A stretch of 64,000 nt of DNA from Dictyobacter vulcani (GTDB lineage Bacteria > Chloroflexota > Ktedonobacteria > Ktedonobacterales > Ktedonobacteraceae). The stretch is from assembly GCF_008974265.1 (NCBI RefSeq), contig NZ_BKZW01000001.1, forward strand, positions 1,116,001-1,180,000, written 5' to 3'. Shown piece after piece: positions 1-9,820 of this stretch. How positions within the stretch are numbered: position 1 is the stretch's first letter; the number at the start of each line of letters is the position of its first letter. The notes under the pieces were generated by a model. It had not been told where the DNA came from. It worked only from the letters and a program-made list of their open reading frames with translations, and did no database searches. The position numbers were made by a program, and so were the translations under genes.

Positions 1-429
1 CATTAGTGCCATTTACTAGGCCAATTCCAGACATGAGAGTATACTGGGATATGTACATATGGCTCATAGTCGACATAATGTGACAGGTCATGATCAATGC
101 CGTCCGGTGGTAGTCAGGGGTACAGCCAGTATTTATCTTTTTATGGTATGTGCTCACAACACATAAGCACTCTTCCTATTTTTACATACCTCGGACTGGC
201 TTCTATGGGATATTTTTATGTACCGGGTATTAACAAAAAACCATACTTCTCATGCCGCGAGCAGGAATCATCTGGTCAAAAATGAAGCTTTGTGACCACT
301 CGAAAAGAGAGGACGTTTAATATAACAATTACTGATCAGCAAACTCTCATGATCGAGTAACATCTTTTCCACATGAATCATCCGGACAGTCGCAGTCTTG
401 AGAGGTCTGATGAGGAGAACACAACAAGA
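1..429. other. Upstream non-coding stretch of the polysaccharide cluster
   Basis: I see no convincing gene here. A 62-codon open frame at 97-285 has no Shine-Dalgarno site and an unremarkable composition, so I treat it as chance. The stretch presumably carries the promoter of the glycosyltransferase cluster, but I cannot pick a reliable -35/-10 pair. The window may begin in the middle of an intergenic region. Confidence 0.4.
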
Positions 430-1605
430 ATGCACATCGGCATCAACGCACAGTTGTTATCTTATGGTCAGAATTATCGCAATGGTGGCGTAAGTCGGTA
501 TATCCGTTATTTACTTACCCAGCTGGCAAGACAACCAGGAGATCATACATATACGGTATTTGTTAATGGACAGGACGTTATTGATCATCTGGAACAACAT
601 CCACAGATAACCTATGTTTCCGCCCCATGGCCTGAATCTCGGCCAGTTGCCAGAGTTGCCTGGGAACAATTAACGCTGCCCTCGTTAATCAGGCAAAGAA
701 ATATTGATGTGTTACATTCTCCTGTCAATGTTCGACCAGAACACCTGCCTGCACAATGCGCCAGCATTGTCACTATCCATGATCTGGCTTTTTTGCGCTT
801 CCCCCATGTGCTTACACGGGCCAAACGCCTGTACCACCGCACATTTACCGTTCGTAGCTTAAAGCGTGCTACAATGCTCATTACTGTCTCAGAAAGTACA
901 AAAAAAGATGTACATGAGCTGCTAAATATTCCTTGCGACCGTATTCAAACTATTTATCCGTGTATCGATGAGCGTTTTTCGAACGTTTCTATAGAAGAAA
1001 AAGTACACACATTCCGTGAGAAATATGCAGTTACAGACGGTTATATTTTGTATCTGGGCACATTAGAGCCACGCAAAAATATTGCGACGTTGCTCGATGC
1101 CTATGCACTCCTGAAAAAAGAACATCAGATACAAGAAAAACTGGTACTGGCCGGGGGCAAGGGATGGCTCTATGAGACGATTTTTGACAAGGTACGCCAG
1201 CTCGGACTAGAACAAGACGTTCTTTTTCCTGGCTTTGTTTCGGATAGTGAGCAAGCGCTCTGGTATCAAAGCGCCGCCGCCTTCGCGCTTCCTTCACTCT
1301 ATGAAGGCTTTGGCATTCCGGTAGCGGAGGCGCTGGCCTGTGGCACACCTGTAGTGACCTCAAATGTATCTAGCTTACCTGAAGCCGGTGCCGGGCTGGC
1401 CCTGTGCGTTGATCCACACGATATACAGGCGCTCAGTGCGGCCCTCTATCAGGCTCTAACGGATCAAGTTTTGCGCACAAAGTGCCAGATAATGGCCCCA
1501 ACGGTTGCGCAGCAATTCTCAGCGCAAACCATGGTTGAAAAAACCATTGCAGCATATGAACAGGCTGCTAAAATACATCATCAGCAACGTATAACGTTTG
1601 TTTAA
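430..1605 (+). CDS. GT4-family glycosyltransferase (GT-B fold)
   Basis: Likely transfers a sugar from a nucleotide-sugar donor during cell-surface polysaccharide assembly, in the cytoplasm or at the inner face of the membrane. The protein is 391 residues, usual for family GT4. The C-terminal donor-binding half shows GTLEPRKN (about 210-217) and the E-x7-E signature EGFGIPVAE (about 292-300) followed by ALACGTPVV. I chose the ATG at 430 because MHIGINAQLL is a typical GT4 N-terminus and GAGGAG lies about 12 bases upstream. An in-frame ATG at 373 would add 19 residues but has no ribosome site. It is followed after 24 bases by the sugar-phosphate transferase on the same strand, so the two probably share a transcript. 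Family is clear; donor and acceptor are unknown. Confidence 0.88.
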   Translation: MHIGINAQLLSYGQNYRNGGVSRYIRYLLTQLARQPGDHTYTVFVNGQDVIDHLEQHPQITYVSAPWPESRPVARVAWEQLTLPSLIRQRNIDVLHSPVNVRPEHLPAQCASIVTIHDLAFLRFPHVLTRAKRLYHRTFTVRSLKRATMLITVSESTKKDVHELLNIPCDRIQTIYPCIDERFSNVSIEEKVHTFREKYAVTDGYILYLGTLEPRKNIATLLDAYALLKKEHQIQEKLVLAGGKGWLYETIFDKVRQLGLEQDVLFPGFVSDSEQALWYQSAAAFALPSLYEGFGIPVAEALACGTPVVTSNVSSLPEAGAGLALCVDPHDIQALSAALYQALTDQVLRTKCQIMAPTVAQQFSAQTMVEKTIAAYEQAAKIHHQQRITFV

Positions 1606-1629
1606 TAGTACTGAGATCGTATAAAACAT

Positions 1630-3240
<1,611 letters not shown>

Positions 3241-3244
3241 GACT

Positions 3245-4381
3245 ATGAAAGTTGCATTAGTCCATGATTATCTGAATCAAATGGGTGGAGCCGAACGTGT
3301 CGTGATGGCGTTTCATGAGATTTTTCCTGATGCGCCAATTTATACGTCCATCTATGATCCACAGCGCGTCGATCCTGCATTCCAAAAGATGGATATTCGC
3401 ACATCTTTTATGCAAAAGTTGCCGCTGGTCACCAAACATCATCAGCCGTACTTACCACTCTATCCATTTGCGATGGAGAACCTGGATCTGCGCGGCTACG
3501 ATCTGGTATTGAGCAGTTCCAGCGCCTTTGGCAAGGGCGTGATCACCCGGCCAGAAACAATGCATATCTGCTATTGCCACACTCCGATGCGCTGGTGCTG
3601 GAATTATGAAGAATATGTGGAACGCGAACAACTGGGTAAAGTGGCAAGGGGCATATTGCCGTTTATGATGACGGGCTTACGAGTCTGGGATCAAATGAGC
3701 GCGATGCGCGTGGACCACTTTATCGCGAATTCACCAGTCATCGCAGAACGTATCCGCAAATATTATCGGCGCGAGGCGGCATATATTCCACCACCGGTTG
3801 AAGCCACCCGCTTTCCCTTTGAACCCGATATTGTGCCAGGAGATTATTTTCTAGCCCTGAGCCGATTAATCCCTTATAAGCGCCTGGATCTGGCGATTGA
3901 GGCGTGCAATCGCCTGCAACTGCCACTGGTAATCATTGGCACAGGACGAGATGAAGAGCGCTTAAAGAAGATGGCCGGACCAACTATACGCTTTATGGGC
4001 CGGCTCACCGATGAAGAAGTTGTCTATTATTTTAAGCACTGTCGGGCCTTCCTGTTTCCAGGTGAAGAGGATTTTGGGATTACTCCACTAGAGGCACAGG
4101 CATGTGGTCGACCAATTATCGCCTACGGAGCCGGTGGAGCCCTGGCATCGGTCATTGATGGCGTCACAGGTACCTTCTTCCAACAGCAAACGGTAGAGAG
4201 CCTGGTGGACGTGCTGGCGTCATTTGACGAGCATCATTTTGATCCACGCGTCATTCATAATCATGCACTGGATTTTGATACGTCGCGCTTTAGTCGCCGT
4301 ATATTACAATTCATTGAGGCCAAAATGAGTGAGGGCAAAAAACCAACGCTCCCATTGCCAGCAAGTGATACTGTTCTCTAA
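3245..4381 (+). CDS. GT4-family glycosyltransferase (WbaZ-like)
   Basis: A second GT-B glycosyltransferase of the locus, 378 residues. The N-terminus MKVALVHDYLNQMGGAERV and the HTPMRWCWNYEEYV segment are typical of mannosyltransferase-like GT4 enzymes of O-antigen and exopolysaccharide clusters. The C-terminal donor site has SRLIPYKRLD and the E-x7-E region EEDFGITPLEAQACG near residue 273. The ATG at 3245 starts four bases after the previous stop and has GAGGAG about 12 bases upstream, inside the 3' end of the transferase gene. A TTG at 3215 would overlap that gene by 26 bases and has no site of its own. This tight spacing implies co-transcription and probably coupled translation with the priming transferase. 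Donor sugar is not known. Confidence 0.9.
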   Translation: MKVALVHDYLNQMGGAERVVMAFHEIFPDAPIYTSIYDPQRVDPAFQKMDIRTSFMQKLPLVTKHHQPYLPLYPFAMENLDLRGYDLVLSSSSAFGKGVITRPETMHICYCHTPMRWCWNYEEYVEREQLGKVARGILPFMMTGLRVWDQMSAMRVDHFIANSPVIAERIRKYYRREAAYIPPPVEATRFPFEPDIVPGDYFLALSRLIPYKRLDLAIEACNRLQLPLVIIGTGRDEERLKKMAGPTIRFMGRLTDEEVVYYFKHCRAFLFPGEEDFGITPLEAQACGRPIIAYGAGGALASVIDGVTGTFFQQQTVESLVDVLASFDEHHFDPRVIHNHALDFDTSRFSRRILQFIEAKMSEGKKPTLPLPASDTVL

Positions 4382-4778
4382 AGAAAAATATCTAAAGATA
4401 TTCCAATCACTATGCCTTATTAGTAGCAACTGGTAACTCTTCCACACATGGCCAGGCCTGGCAGAGCTCTATTTGACTTGCAAGCTCTACCAGGCCTTCT
4501 AGTTACTCAATTCCTAGCACCTAAGTACATCTTATTGACAGTGGAAATTAGAGCCTTTATAGTAAAACAGGTTTGTTGGATGAGGGAGTAGACTATAACA
4601 AAGGTAAATTTACTCTACTTATTTCCATATGGAACGCATACACAGATATTTTATATAAAAAACACAGAGAGAAACAGGCATGGTCAGCTCAGGCAATGTG
4701 CGCGTTTGCTTAACACATTGCAGCCGCTAACCTGTAACACACCATAACAGAACATCGCGACTTATGAGGAGGACAAGC
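4382..4778. other. Intergenic stretch after the polysaccharide cluster
   Basis: Contains the hairpin at 4455-4496 listed separately and about 280 bases of AT-rich sequence that presumably includes the promoter of the next gene. I see no open frame worth calling. Confidence 0.4.
4455..4496 (+). terminator. Hairpin ending the polysaccharide operon
   Basis: A 14-base arm (4455-4468) pairs with 4483-4496, with one G-U pair, around a 14-base loop. It is followed by a poor T run, so termination may be weak or factor-assisted. Confidence 0.55.
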
Positions 4779-5519
4779 ATGCAAGGACGAGAAGGCCAGG
4801 AGAGTGGGTCATTCGAACGACTACCATCTCAAGAGCTTCCCCCCCTGAATGGAACAAGTAAGCACCGCGCCATTATGCGCAATCCCAATGAAGGTACCAG
4901 TAAACATCAGGCAATTCAGAAGGTGATCGAGCAAAAGACCAGTGAGCATCGAGCAATTCCACGCCGTCCTGCCGGGATGACACGTGTCGAAACTCCACCA
5001 GAAGCACCACGTGTGCCTCGTCCAACCCATGAGCTGCCACAGCCTCAAAAGTTCCGTAAACGTCTTCTGATGTTTACTGGTATTCTTATAACATTGGCAA
5101 TCGTCGCCTGTACCGTAGGCTACTTTTTGGCGACAAGTATCAACACAAGCGCAGGACCCAGTACTACCGCGACAGATTTTCTGAATGCACTGAATACGAA
5201 AGACTATGCTCAGGCCTACAAAGATCTGGGTCCGGCAATCACGATCCGCCTGTCACAGGAGCAATTTACCAGACAGGCACAGGTTCTCGATACCTGCTAT
5301 GGAGCGGTACAAGATTACTCTGAGATCGCGAATAGCGCGCAGAATCAGGATAATAGCCAGAGTTATTCCTACAACATCAAACGCACCAAAGGTTCAAAAA
5401 ACATCCCCTATAAACTCCAGGTGACGCTACAAAAAGATCTGGATGATGGAAGCTGGAAAATCACAGACTATAGCAATAATATGGGTCCGGCCCAGCCTGC
5501 GCCTGCCTGCAGCAAATAA
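4779..5519 (+). CDS. Single-pass membrane protein with repeated basic N-terminus and NTF2-like outer domain
   Basis: Not assigned to a named family. The 246-residue protein starts with about 90 polar, proline-rich residues containing three spaced copies of a short motif (TSKHRAI, TSKHQAI, TSEHRAI). One hydrophobic helix follows (about 92-115), then an outer domain of about 125 residues. That domain opens with ATDFLNALNTKDYAQAYKDL, which resembles DUF4878/NTF2-like lipoprotein domains. The cytoplasmic motif repeats could bind a partner; this is inference. I chose the ATG at 4779 because AGGAGG lies seven bases upstream; the ATG at 4764 has none. It stands alone, with a strong bidirectional terminator after it. 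Confidence 0.7.
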   Translation: MQGREGQESGSFERLPSQELPPLNGTSKHRAIMRNPNEGTSKHQAIQKVIEQKTSEHRAIPRRPAGMTRVETPPEAPRVPRPTHELPQPQKFRKRLLMFTGILITLAIVACTVGYFLATSINTSAGPSTTATDFLNALNTKDYAQAYKDLGPAITIRLSQEQFTRQAQVLDTCYGAVQDYSEIANSAQNQDNSQSYSYNIKRTKGSKNIPYKLQVTLQKDLDDGSWKITDYSNNMGPAQPAPACSK

Positions 5520-5555
5520 CGGAGAAATAAAAAATTTCACTTTTATCAATCTAAA

Positions 5556-5602
5556 GAGAGCCAGGAAAGATCGCAATTGAAAAGCGATCTCTCCTGGCTC
5601 TC
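5556..5602. terminator. Bidirectional terminator
   Basis: Near-perfect 19-base arms (5556-5574 and 5584-5602) between two convergent genes. It can serve the membrane-protein gene on + and the acyl-CoA dehydrogenase gene on -. Confidence 0.75.
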
Positions 5603-5638
5603 TGGCTATATACAACCTGAAAAAGCATTCAAGCAGGA

Positions 5639-6850
5639 TCAGGAAAAGGCGTTTTCACCAGTAATAGCCTGCCCGATAATCAAGGTATGGATGTCATCAG
5701 TACCTTCATAAGTAAAGACTGATTCCAGATTATTCATATGGCGGATAATCGGGTATTCTAAAGTAATGCCGTTGGCACCTAAAATAGAACGGGCCTCACG
5801 AGCCGTCTTTAAGGCTTCGCGAACATTATTGCGCTTGGCAATTGAGATCTGGACAGGATGAAGCTGACCCTGATCTTTGAGTCTTCCCAGTTGTAAGGCC
5901 AGTAGTTGCGCTTTCACCAGTTCGGTTGCCATTTCAACGAGTTTTTGCTGTACAAGCTGAAAACGTGCGATCGGTCGCTGAAACTGCTCACGCGTTTTCG
6001 CATAATCCAGGGCAACCTCATAACAGGAGCGCGCAGCGCCAACCACACCCCAGGAAATCCCATAACGCGCTTCGTTTAAACAGGAAAGCGGTCCACGCAT
6101 CCCACGGACATCTGGCAGCATATTTTCGACAGGCACACGGCAGTCTTCAAAATGCAGCTCAGAAGTCACTGAGGCTCGTAGTGAGAGTTTACGGTGAATA
6201 TTACTGGTCGAGAAGCCAGGCGTGCCACGCTCGACGATAAAGCCACGTACGCCATCTTCAGTTCTGGCCCAGACAACAGCAATGTCAGCGATCCCCCCAT
6301 TGGTAATCCACATTTTTGTTCCATTGAGGATATAGCTCGTGCCATCACGGCGCGCATTCGTACGCATGTTGGCAGCATCACTACCGGTATCCGGTTCCGT
6401 CAGACCAAAGCATCCAATCACTTCACCCTTCGCCATCGCTGGTAACCAGCGCTGCTTCTGCTCTTCAGAGCCAAAGGCAAAAATTGGAAACATCGCTAAT
6501 GATCCCTGGACGGAAACAAAAGAGCGTATGCCACTATCGCCCGCCTCAAGTTCCTGACAGGCCAGGCCATAGCTCACCGCGCTCAAGCCGGCACAGCCAT
6601 AACCGTCCAGGTGCATGCCAAGTAATCCTAATTCAGCCAGTTCTGGCACCAACTCTCGTGGAAAGGTACCCGCCTCGAAATGTTCACCTATTACTGGATT
6701 CACACGCTCACGCACAAATTTTTGTACGGTATCGCGTACCATCCGTTCTTCTTCTGAAAGCAGGGAGTCCAGCCGATATAAATCAGTAGCCACAGGCAAC
6801 TGCGCCTGGGAAGATGCATGTGTATGAGCTTTACTGGAAGTTTCAGTCAT
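5639..6850 (-). CDS. Acyl-CoA dehydrogenase, glutaryl-CoA dehydrogenase-like
   Basis: FAD flavoenzyme that oxidises an acyl-CoA thioester and passes electrons to an electron-transfer flavoprotein. The closest recognisable subgroup is glutaryl-CoA dehydrogenase, which also decarboxylates its product in lysine and tryptophan breakdown. Seen: the N-terminal helical domain, RSFVSVQGSLAMFPIFAFGS, the flavin-contact segment CFGLTEPDTGSD, KMWITNGGIAD, and the C-terminal TYEGTDDIH, whose glutamate is the expected catalytic base. GANGI and RHMNNLE also match that subgroup. The ATG at 6850 gives 404 residues and has GAGAGGA upstream; the longer 433-residue reading lacks a site. No electron-transfer partner is adjacent. 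Substrate specificity is an inference from subgroup motifs. Confidence 0.88.
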   Translation of the reverse strand: MTETSSKAHTHASSQAQLPVATDLYRLDSLLSEEERMVRDTVQKFVRERVNPVIGEHFEAGTFPRELVPELAELGLLGMHLDGYGCAGLSAVSYGLACQELEAGDSGIRSFVSVQGSLAMFPIFAFGSEEQKQRWLPAMAKGEVIGCFGLTEPDTGSDAANMRTNARRDGTSYILNGTKMWITNGGIADIAVVWARTEDGVRGFIVERGTPGFSTSNIHRKLSLRASVTSELHFEDCRVPVENMLPDVRGMRGPLSCLNEARYGISWGVVGAARSCYEVALDYAKTREQFQRPIARFQLVQQKLVEMATELVKAQLLALQLGRLKDQGQLHPVQISIAKRNNVREALKTAREARSILGANGITLEYPIIRHMNNLESVFTYEGTDDIHTLIIGQAITGENAFS

Positions 6851-7264
6851 ATTTTTTATCCTCTCTCCAAAGAGATCTTCTTTGCTCATATATGATAGCT
6901 TTTCAAGCGTACCATGATACACTCTTCTCTCGTGGTTCATGAAATCACGCCATCCCGGCTAGAAACAATTGACGCATGGTGGCAAATCTATACAATCTAT
7001 CCACCAACTTCACAGACACAATTGAAGAGCGTGCTACTCAACATTGAGTAGTTTATAAGCACTTTCATTATAACGCACAATCACGGTTCATGCCCGTCCA
7101 CATTCCTCAATTGCTAGCGTTTTCCAATTCTCAAACAGAAGGTGCATGAGGACTAGAACTTTGTCCTCAGCTTCCCGTATTATAAAATATACATCAACTG
7201 ATTAATGCGATGCTCGTAGCCTTTCTTTGCCACCTCGCGCCTGCAAAGCTCGCTTTATTTTTGT
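6851..7264. other. Intergenic stretch with a decayed palindromic-element remnant
   Basis: No gene seen. Around 7118-7185 there is TTTTCCAATTCTC followed by a short hairpin (TGAGGAC pairing with GTCCTCA). This resembles the left part of the 133-bp repeat family described at 11063 and the older remnant at 10925. The right half is not recognisable, possibly because the insertion sequence at 7271 landed next to it. Confidence 0.35.
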
Positions 7265-7270
7265 GTGGAA

Positions 7271-9007
7271 CCCACATTCCGCAGTTTCAATCTGAAAAAA
7301 AATAGAATTGTTGATAGGCTGGTCCCAGTAACGAAAGGATCTTTTGATGCAGTGGCTGCAAGCGGAGGACAACCGACTCCGTTCTGGTTCCTGTGCGGAT
7401 CTGCAACAATTCAATGCCTTCAAAGCATTGGAACACCCAGCGCATCGTTGGTCGAGCCGTAGGCTTGTTGACTTGATTGGGGATCGTTTGCCCGCTTGCC
7501 AGCAATTGCTCACGCAAGCGATGTTCAGCCAGACGGTACACCAACAACGCGAGCACCATGATCAAGCTCAATGCCACAATGCGTTCTGGTTTTTTTACAA
7601 AGACCGAGGAGGCCAGAAACAAGGGATCTTTCAAGAAACGGAAGCCCCGTTCTACGCTGCCCTGCTCCAGATACAGGCTGATCACCTCCTCATTGGAGGT
7701 GTCCGCTTCATCCACGACATTGGTGGCGATGACAAAACAGGCTTTGCGCTGAGCGTAGGCCAGCAGCTTCGTTTCGTTGAGGATGACCTGCGATGTGACA
7801 CTCCAGCGCAGCCCGCTTGGCTCCGCATCCCGAGCAGGACGGCCTCGTCCTTCAAAGACCGCCTGGCTCTTGAGTTCCACCGAGACTTCCAGCCACTCCG
7901 GCAGGCCTTTCAAGCTCTGCTCCCAGGCCTGTTGCGCATCCTCTCGACAGGCAAACGACTTGGTGCTCACATGCCACAGCTTCTTTGCCCACGCGTCTAC
8001 CTGCTTGTCAGCTTGCTTGCGAGCCGTCTGCAACGCGCGCTTGACCCCATCGACACTGCGAACCACGATCCAACGCTCCGGTCCTTGCGGCAGATCCATC
8101 TGCTGCACAATCATGCTGCGTGTCCCATCAGCGCTGGGCTGCCACGCATCCTCGGCTTGGATCACGGCAGCTTTGGCTTCTTTGCTGGTTTCAGGAACAC
8201 GACTGACCCACCTCACCCCAGCTTGATTGAGCTGGCGCACATTTGCCGTACTGTAGAGACCACTATCGGAGACGTAGATGGTTTTTTCTTCGGGCTCTTG
8301 CTGCCGCAATTGAGCATGCAGATCCGCAATAACCTTAACCAGGCTCTCTTTATCGCTGCTGTTCCCCGAAAGAGGCTGCAAAAAGAGCGGAATATCTCCC
8401 TGATGCGTGGTCGCCAGTGCCAACATCCACTGTTTGAGATCTTCGCGATGATCCCGCGAGTAGCCATGGGTAATGGCAATCACGTGCTCGTTTTCCTGGT
8501 TGGTTTCGTAGGCTCCATTGACCGAAAAGGAAGTGGTATCCACATGAAGATGCCGTGCTTTCACCCCAAAGCGTTGGCGGGCCTGATGGGCGATGCCAGC
8601 GAACACGGTGGTCACATCTTGCGCGTAGAGCCAATCCAGGGTACGTCCCAGGCAATCGTCGTTGAGCATATCAGCGCTGATACCTGCTCCCAGCAGGTGG
8701 GCAACCGGCTTGTTCTCGAAGAATTGTGGGACCAGATAGAGTTGGCGATTGGCAAAACCCAAGCCGTTGAGAATCATGGCGACGGTTGCAGTTCCATAAC
8801 TCACCACACGTTGCTGTTTCGGTTCCAAGGCATCCAACCACGCGGCCAAGCCTATTTCCTGACAGACTCCCGCGACAATACCCAAATGATCCAACCGTTC
8901 GTTCTGGTAATCCTCAGCTCGTTGCATGCTCTTTTTCTGCTCCTTTTTGTGCTGAGACTACCTTATCGAATTTTAGATTTCCTGTCAATTACCCTGCGGA
9001 ATGTGGG
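7271..9007 (-). mobile_element. Complete IS1634-family (IS4 superfamily) insertion sequence
   Basis: A 1737-bp element bounded by perfect 14-bp inverted repeats, CCCACATTCCGCAG at 7271-7284 and its complement at 8994-9007. It carries one transposase gene on the minus strand that ends three bases inside the left repeat. Size, the leading C of the ends and the 6-bp duplication all fit known IS1634 elements. With intact ends, gene and duplication it looks recent and possibly still active. Joining the flanks restores an ordinary intergenic sequence, so no gene was broken. Confidence 0.92.
7287..8927 (-). CDS. IS1634-family DDE transposase
   Basis: Catalyses cut-and-paste or copy movement of its own element. 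The protein is 546 residues with the RNase H-like DDE core: first aspartate in HVDTTSF (D130), second in YVSDSGLYS (D221), and the glutamate in LEQGSVERGFRFLKDPLF (E426). A long beta-rich insertion lies between the second D and the E, as in the IS4 superfamily. The final part is helical, with a hydrophobic stretch around ALSLIMVLALLVYRLAEHRL. The ATG is preceded by AAGGAG at about 11 bases. The reading frame is intact and fills the element. A long open frame on the opposite strand is a mirror of this gene's codon bias. Confidence 0.95.
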   Translation of the reverse strand: MQRAEDYQNERLDHLGIVAGVCQEIGLAAWLDALEPKQQRVVSYGTATVAMILNGLGFANRQLYLVPQFFENKPVAHLLGAGISADMLNDDCLGRTLDWLYAQDVTTVFAGIAHQARQRFGVKARHLHVDTTSFSVNGAYETNQENEHVIAITHGYSRDHREDLKQWMLALATTHQGDIPLFLQPLSGNSSDKESLVKVIADLHAQLRQQEPEEKTIYVSDSGLYSTANVRQLNQAGVRWVSRVPETSKEAKAAVIQAEDAWQPSADGTRSMIVQQMDLPQGPERWIVVRSVDGVKRALQTARKQADKQVDAWAKKLWHVSTKSFACREDAQQAWEQSLKGLPEWLEVSVELKSQAVFEGRGRPARDAEPSGLRWSVTSQVILNETKLLAYAQRKACFVIATNVVDEADTSNEEVISLYLEQGSVERGFRFLKDPLFLASSVFVKKPERIVALSLIMVLALLVYRLAEHRLREQLLASGQTIPNQVNKPTARPTMRWVFQCFEGIELLQIRTGTRTESVVLRLQPLHQKILSLLGPAYQQFYFFSD

Positions 9008-9094
9008 GTGGAAACAATTGGCGAGCACAAAAAAAGTCACACATCACGTTAATCAGTAAAAATAGCTATATTGAGATTTAAGGAATAAAAATCT

Positions 9095-9727
9095 ATGCCA
9101 AAGGTGAGAAAACGCAGCTATCGTACCACGTATCGTAGAAAACGACAAAAATTTACCCTTAGATCTACATTCCATCTTTCAGTTATTTTTCTGGCCTGTA
9201 TCGCAATCTCTATCGGTATTATCAGCATCATCATATCTATGACAAATACTATATCTGACCATTCAGGACCTTATAACGTTTCTGGTGCTCCAACCATTAG
9301 TGCTGATTTTATTGAAAAAGTACTTGAACAGTATGACTCGCCAGCAAAAGGAAAGGGGCAGGTGCTCTATAATGAAGGCCTCAAATATAATATCGACCCG
9401 GCCTATGCACTGGCTTTTTTTATGCAAGAAAGCCGCATGGGAACACAGGGGGTGGCCGCAATAACCCATTCCCTTGGCAATATCAGAGCCTCCGCAGGCT
9501 ATGTGAACTATCATGGGTATCGCCAGTATGCGAGTTGGGATGAAGGCTTTGAAGACTGGTACAAGCTGATTTCACAACAATATATTCAGGACTGGGGTCT
9601 GCATACAGTTGATCAGATTATTCCGGTGTATGCACCTAATGCTGATAATAATAATGAGCAGCAATATATCAGCGCCATCAAATATATGGTTGACCGTTGG
9701 CGCAGTGGGCATATCGAAATTTCCTGA
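9095..9727 (+). CDS. Membrane-anchored glucosaminidase-like lysozyme-fold protein
   Basis: Probably cuts or remodels peptidoglycan outside the cell. The 210-residue protein has a very basic cytoplasmic tail (about 1-28), one membrane segment (about 29-51), and then a domain of the glucosaminidase/lysozyme type. That domain shows FIEKVLEQYDSPAKGKGQ, YALAFFMQESRMGTQG with the expected catalytic glutamate, and LGNIRASAG. The remainder (YRQYASWDEGFEDWYKLI) is typical of this family's substrate cleft. AAGGA precedes the ATG by about 12 bases. It stands alone, between the insertion sequence and a terminator. The precise bond cleaved is inferred from the family. Confidence 0.78.
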   Translation: MPKVRKRSYRTTYRRKRQKFTLRSTFHLSVIFLACIAISIGIISIIISMTNTISDHSGPYNVSGAPTISADFIEKVLEQYDSPAKGKGQVLYNEGLKYNIDPAYALAFFMQESRMGTQGVAAITHSLGNIRASAGYVNYHGYRQYASWDEGFEDWYKLISQQYIQDWGLHTVDQIIPVYAPNADNNNEQQYISAIKYMVDRWRSGHIEIS

Positions 9728-9737
9728 CCAACAAACA

Positions 9738-9780
9738 AAAAGGAACCAGGATCGCTTGCACGCGATCTTGATTCCTTTTA
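9738..9780 (+). terminator. Rho-independent terminator
   Basis: AAAGGAA-CCAGGATCGC pairs with GCGATCTTG-ATTCCTTT around a short loop just after the glucosaminidase-like gene. A and T runs on both sides would allow use from either strand, so it may also end the lipoprotein gene. Confidence 0.75.
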
Positions 9781-9818
9781 GATATCGTTAGAAACGACAG
9801 ATATCGTTAGAAACGCGA
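9781..9818. repeat. Two-copy 19-bp tandem repeat
   Basis: A 19-base unit beginning GATATCGTTAGAAACG occurs twice in a row, with the second copy diverging in its last three bases. It sits between the terminator and the stop of the lipoprotein gene. No function is evident; it looks like a local duplication. Confidence 0.7.
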
Positions 9819-9820
9819 TG

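Larger units (their letters stand above)
7265..9013. repeat. 6-bp target-site duplication flanking the insertion sequence
   Basis: GTGGAA at 7265-7270 is repeated exactly at 9008-9013, directly abutting the two inverted-repeat ends of the element. This marks the insertion point and shows the flanks have not rearranged since insertion. Confidence 0.85.

Noticed and set aside
97..285. 62-codon frame at the left edge
   Set aside because: No ribosome site, atypical composition, no recognised family.
5926..6827. Several plus-strand frames across the acyl-CoA dehydrogenase gene
   Set aside because: All are antisense to a clear flavoenzyme and have no ribosome sites or family motifs.
7344..9059. 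571-codon open frame on the plus strand
   Set aside because: It is antisense to the transposase, extends past the insertion-sequence end, and resembles no protein. It is a product of the transposase codon bias.
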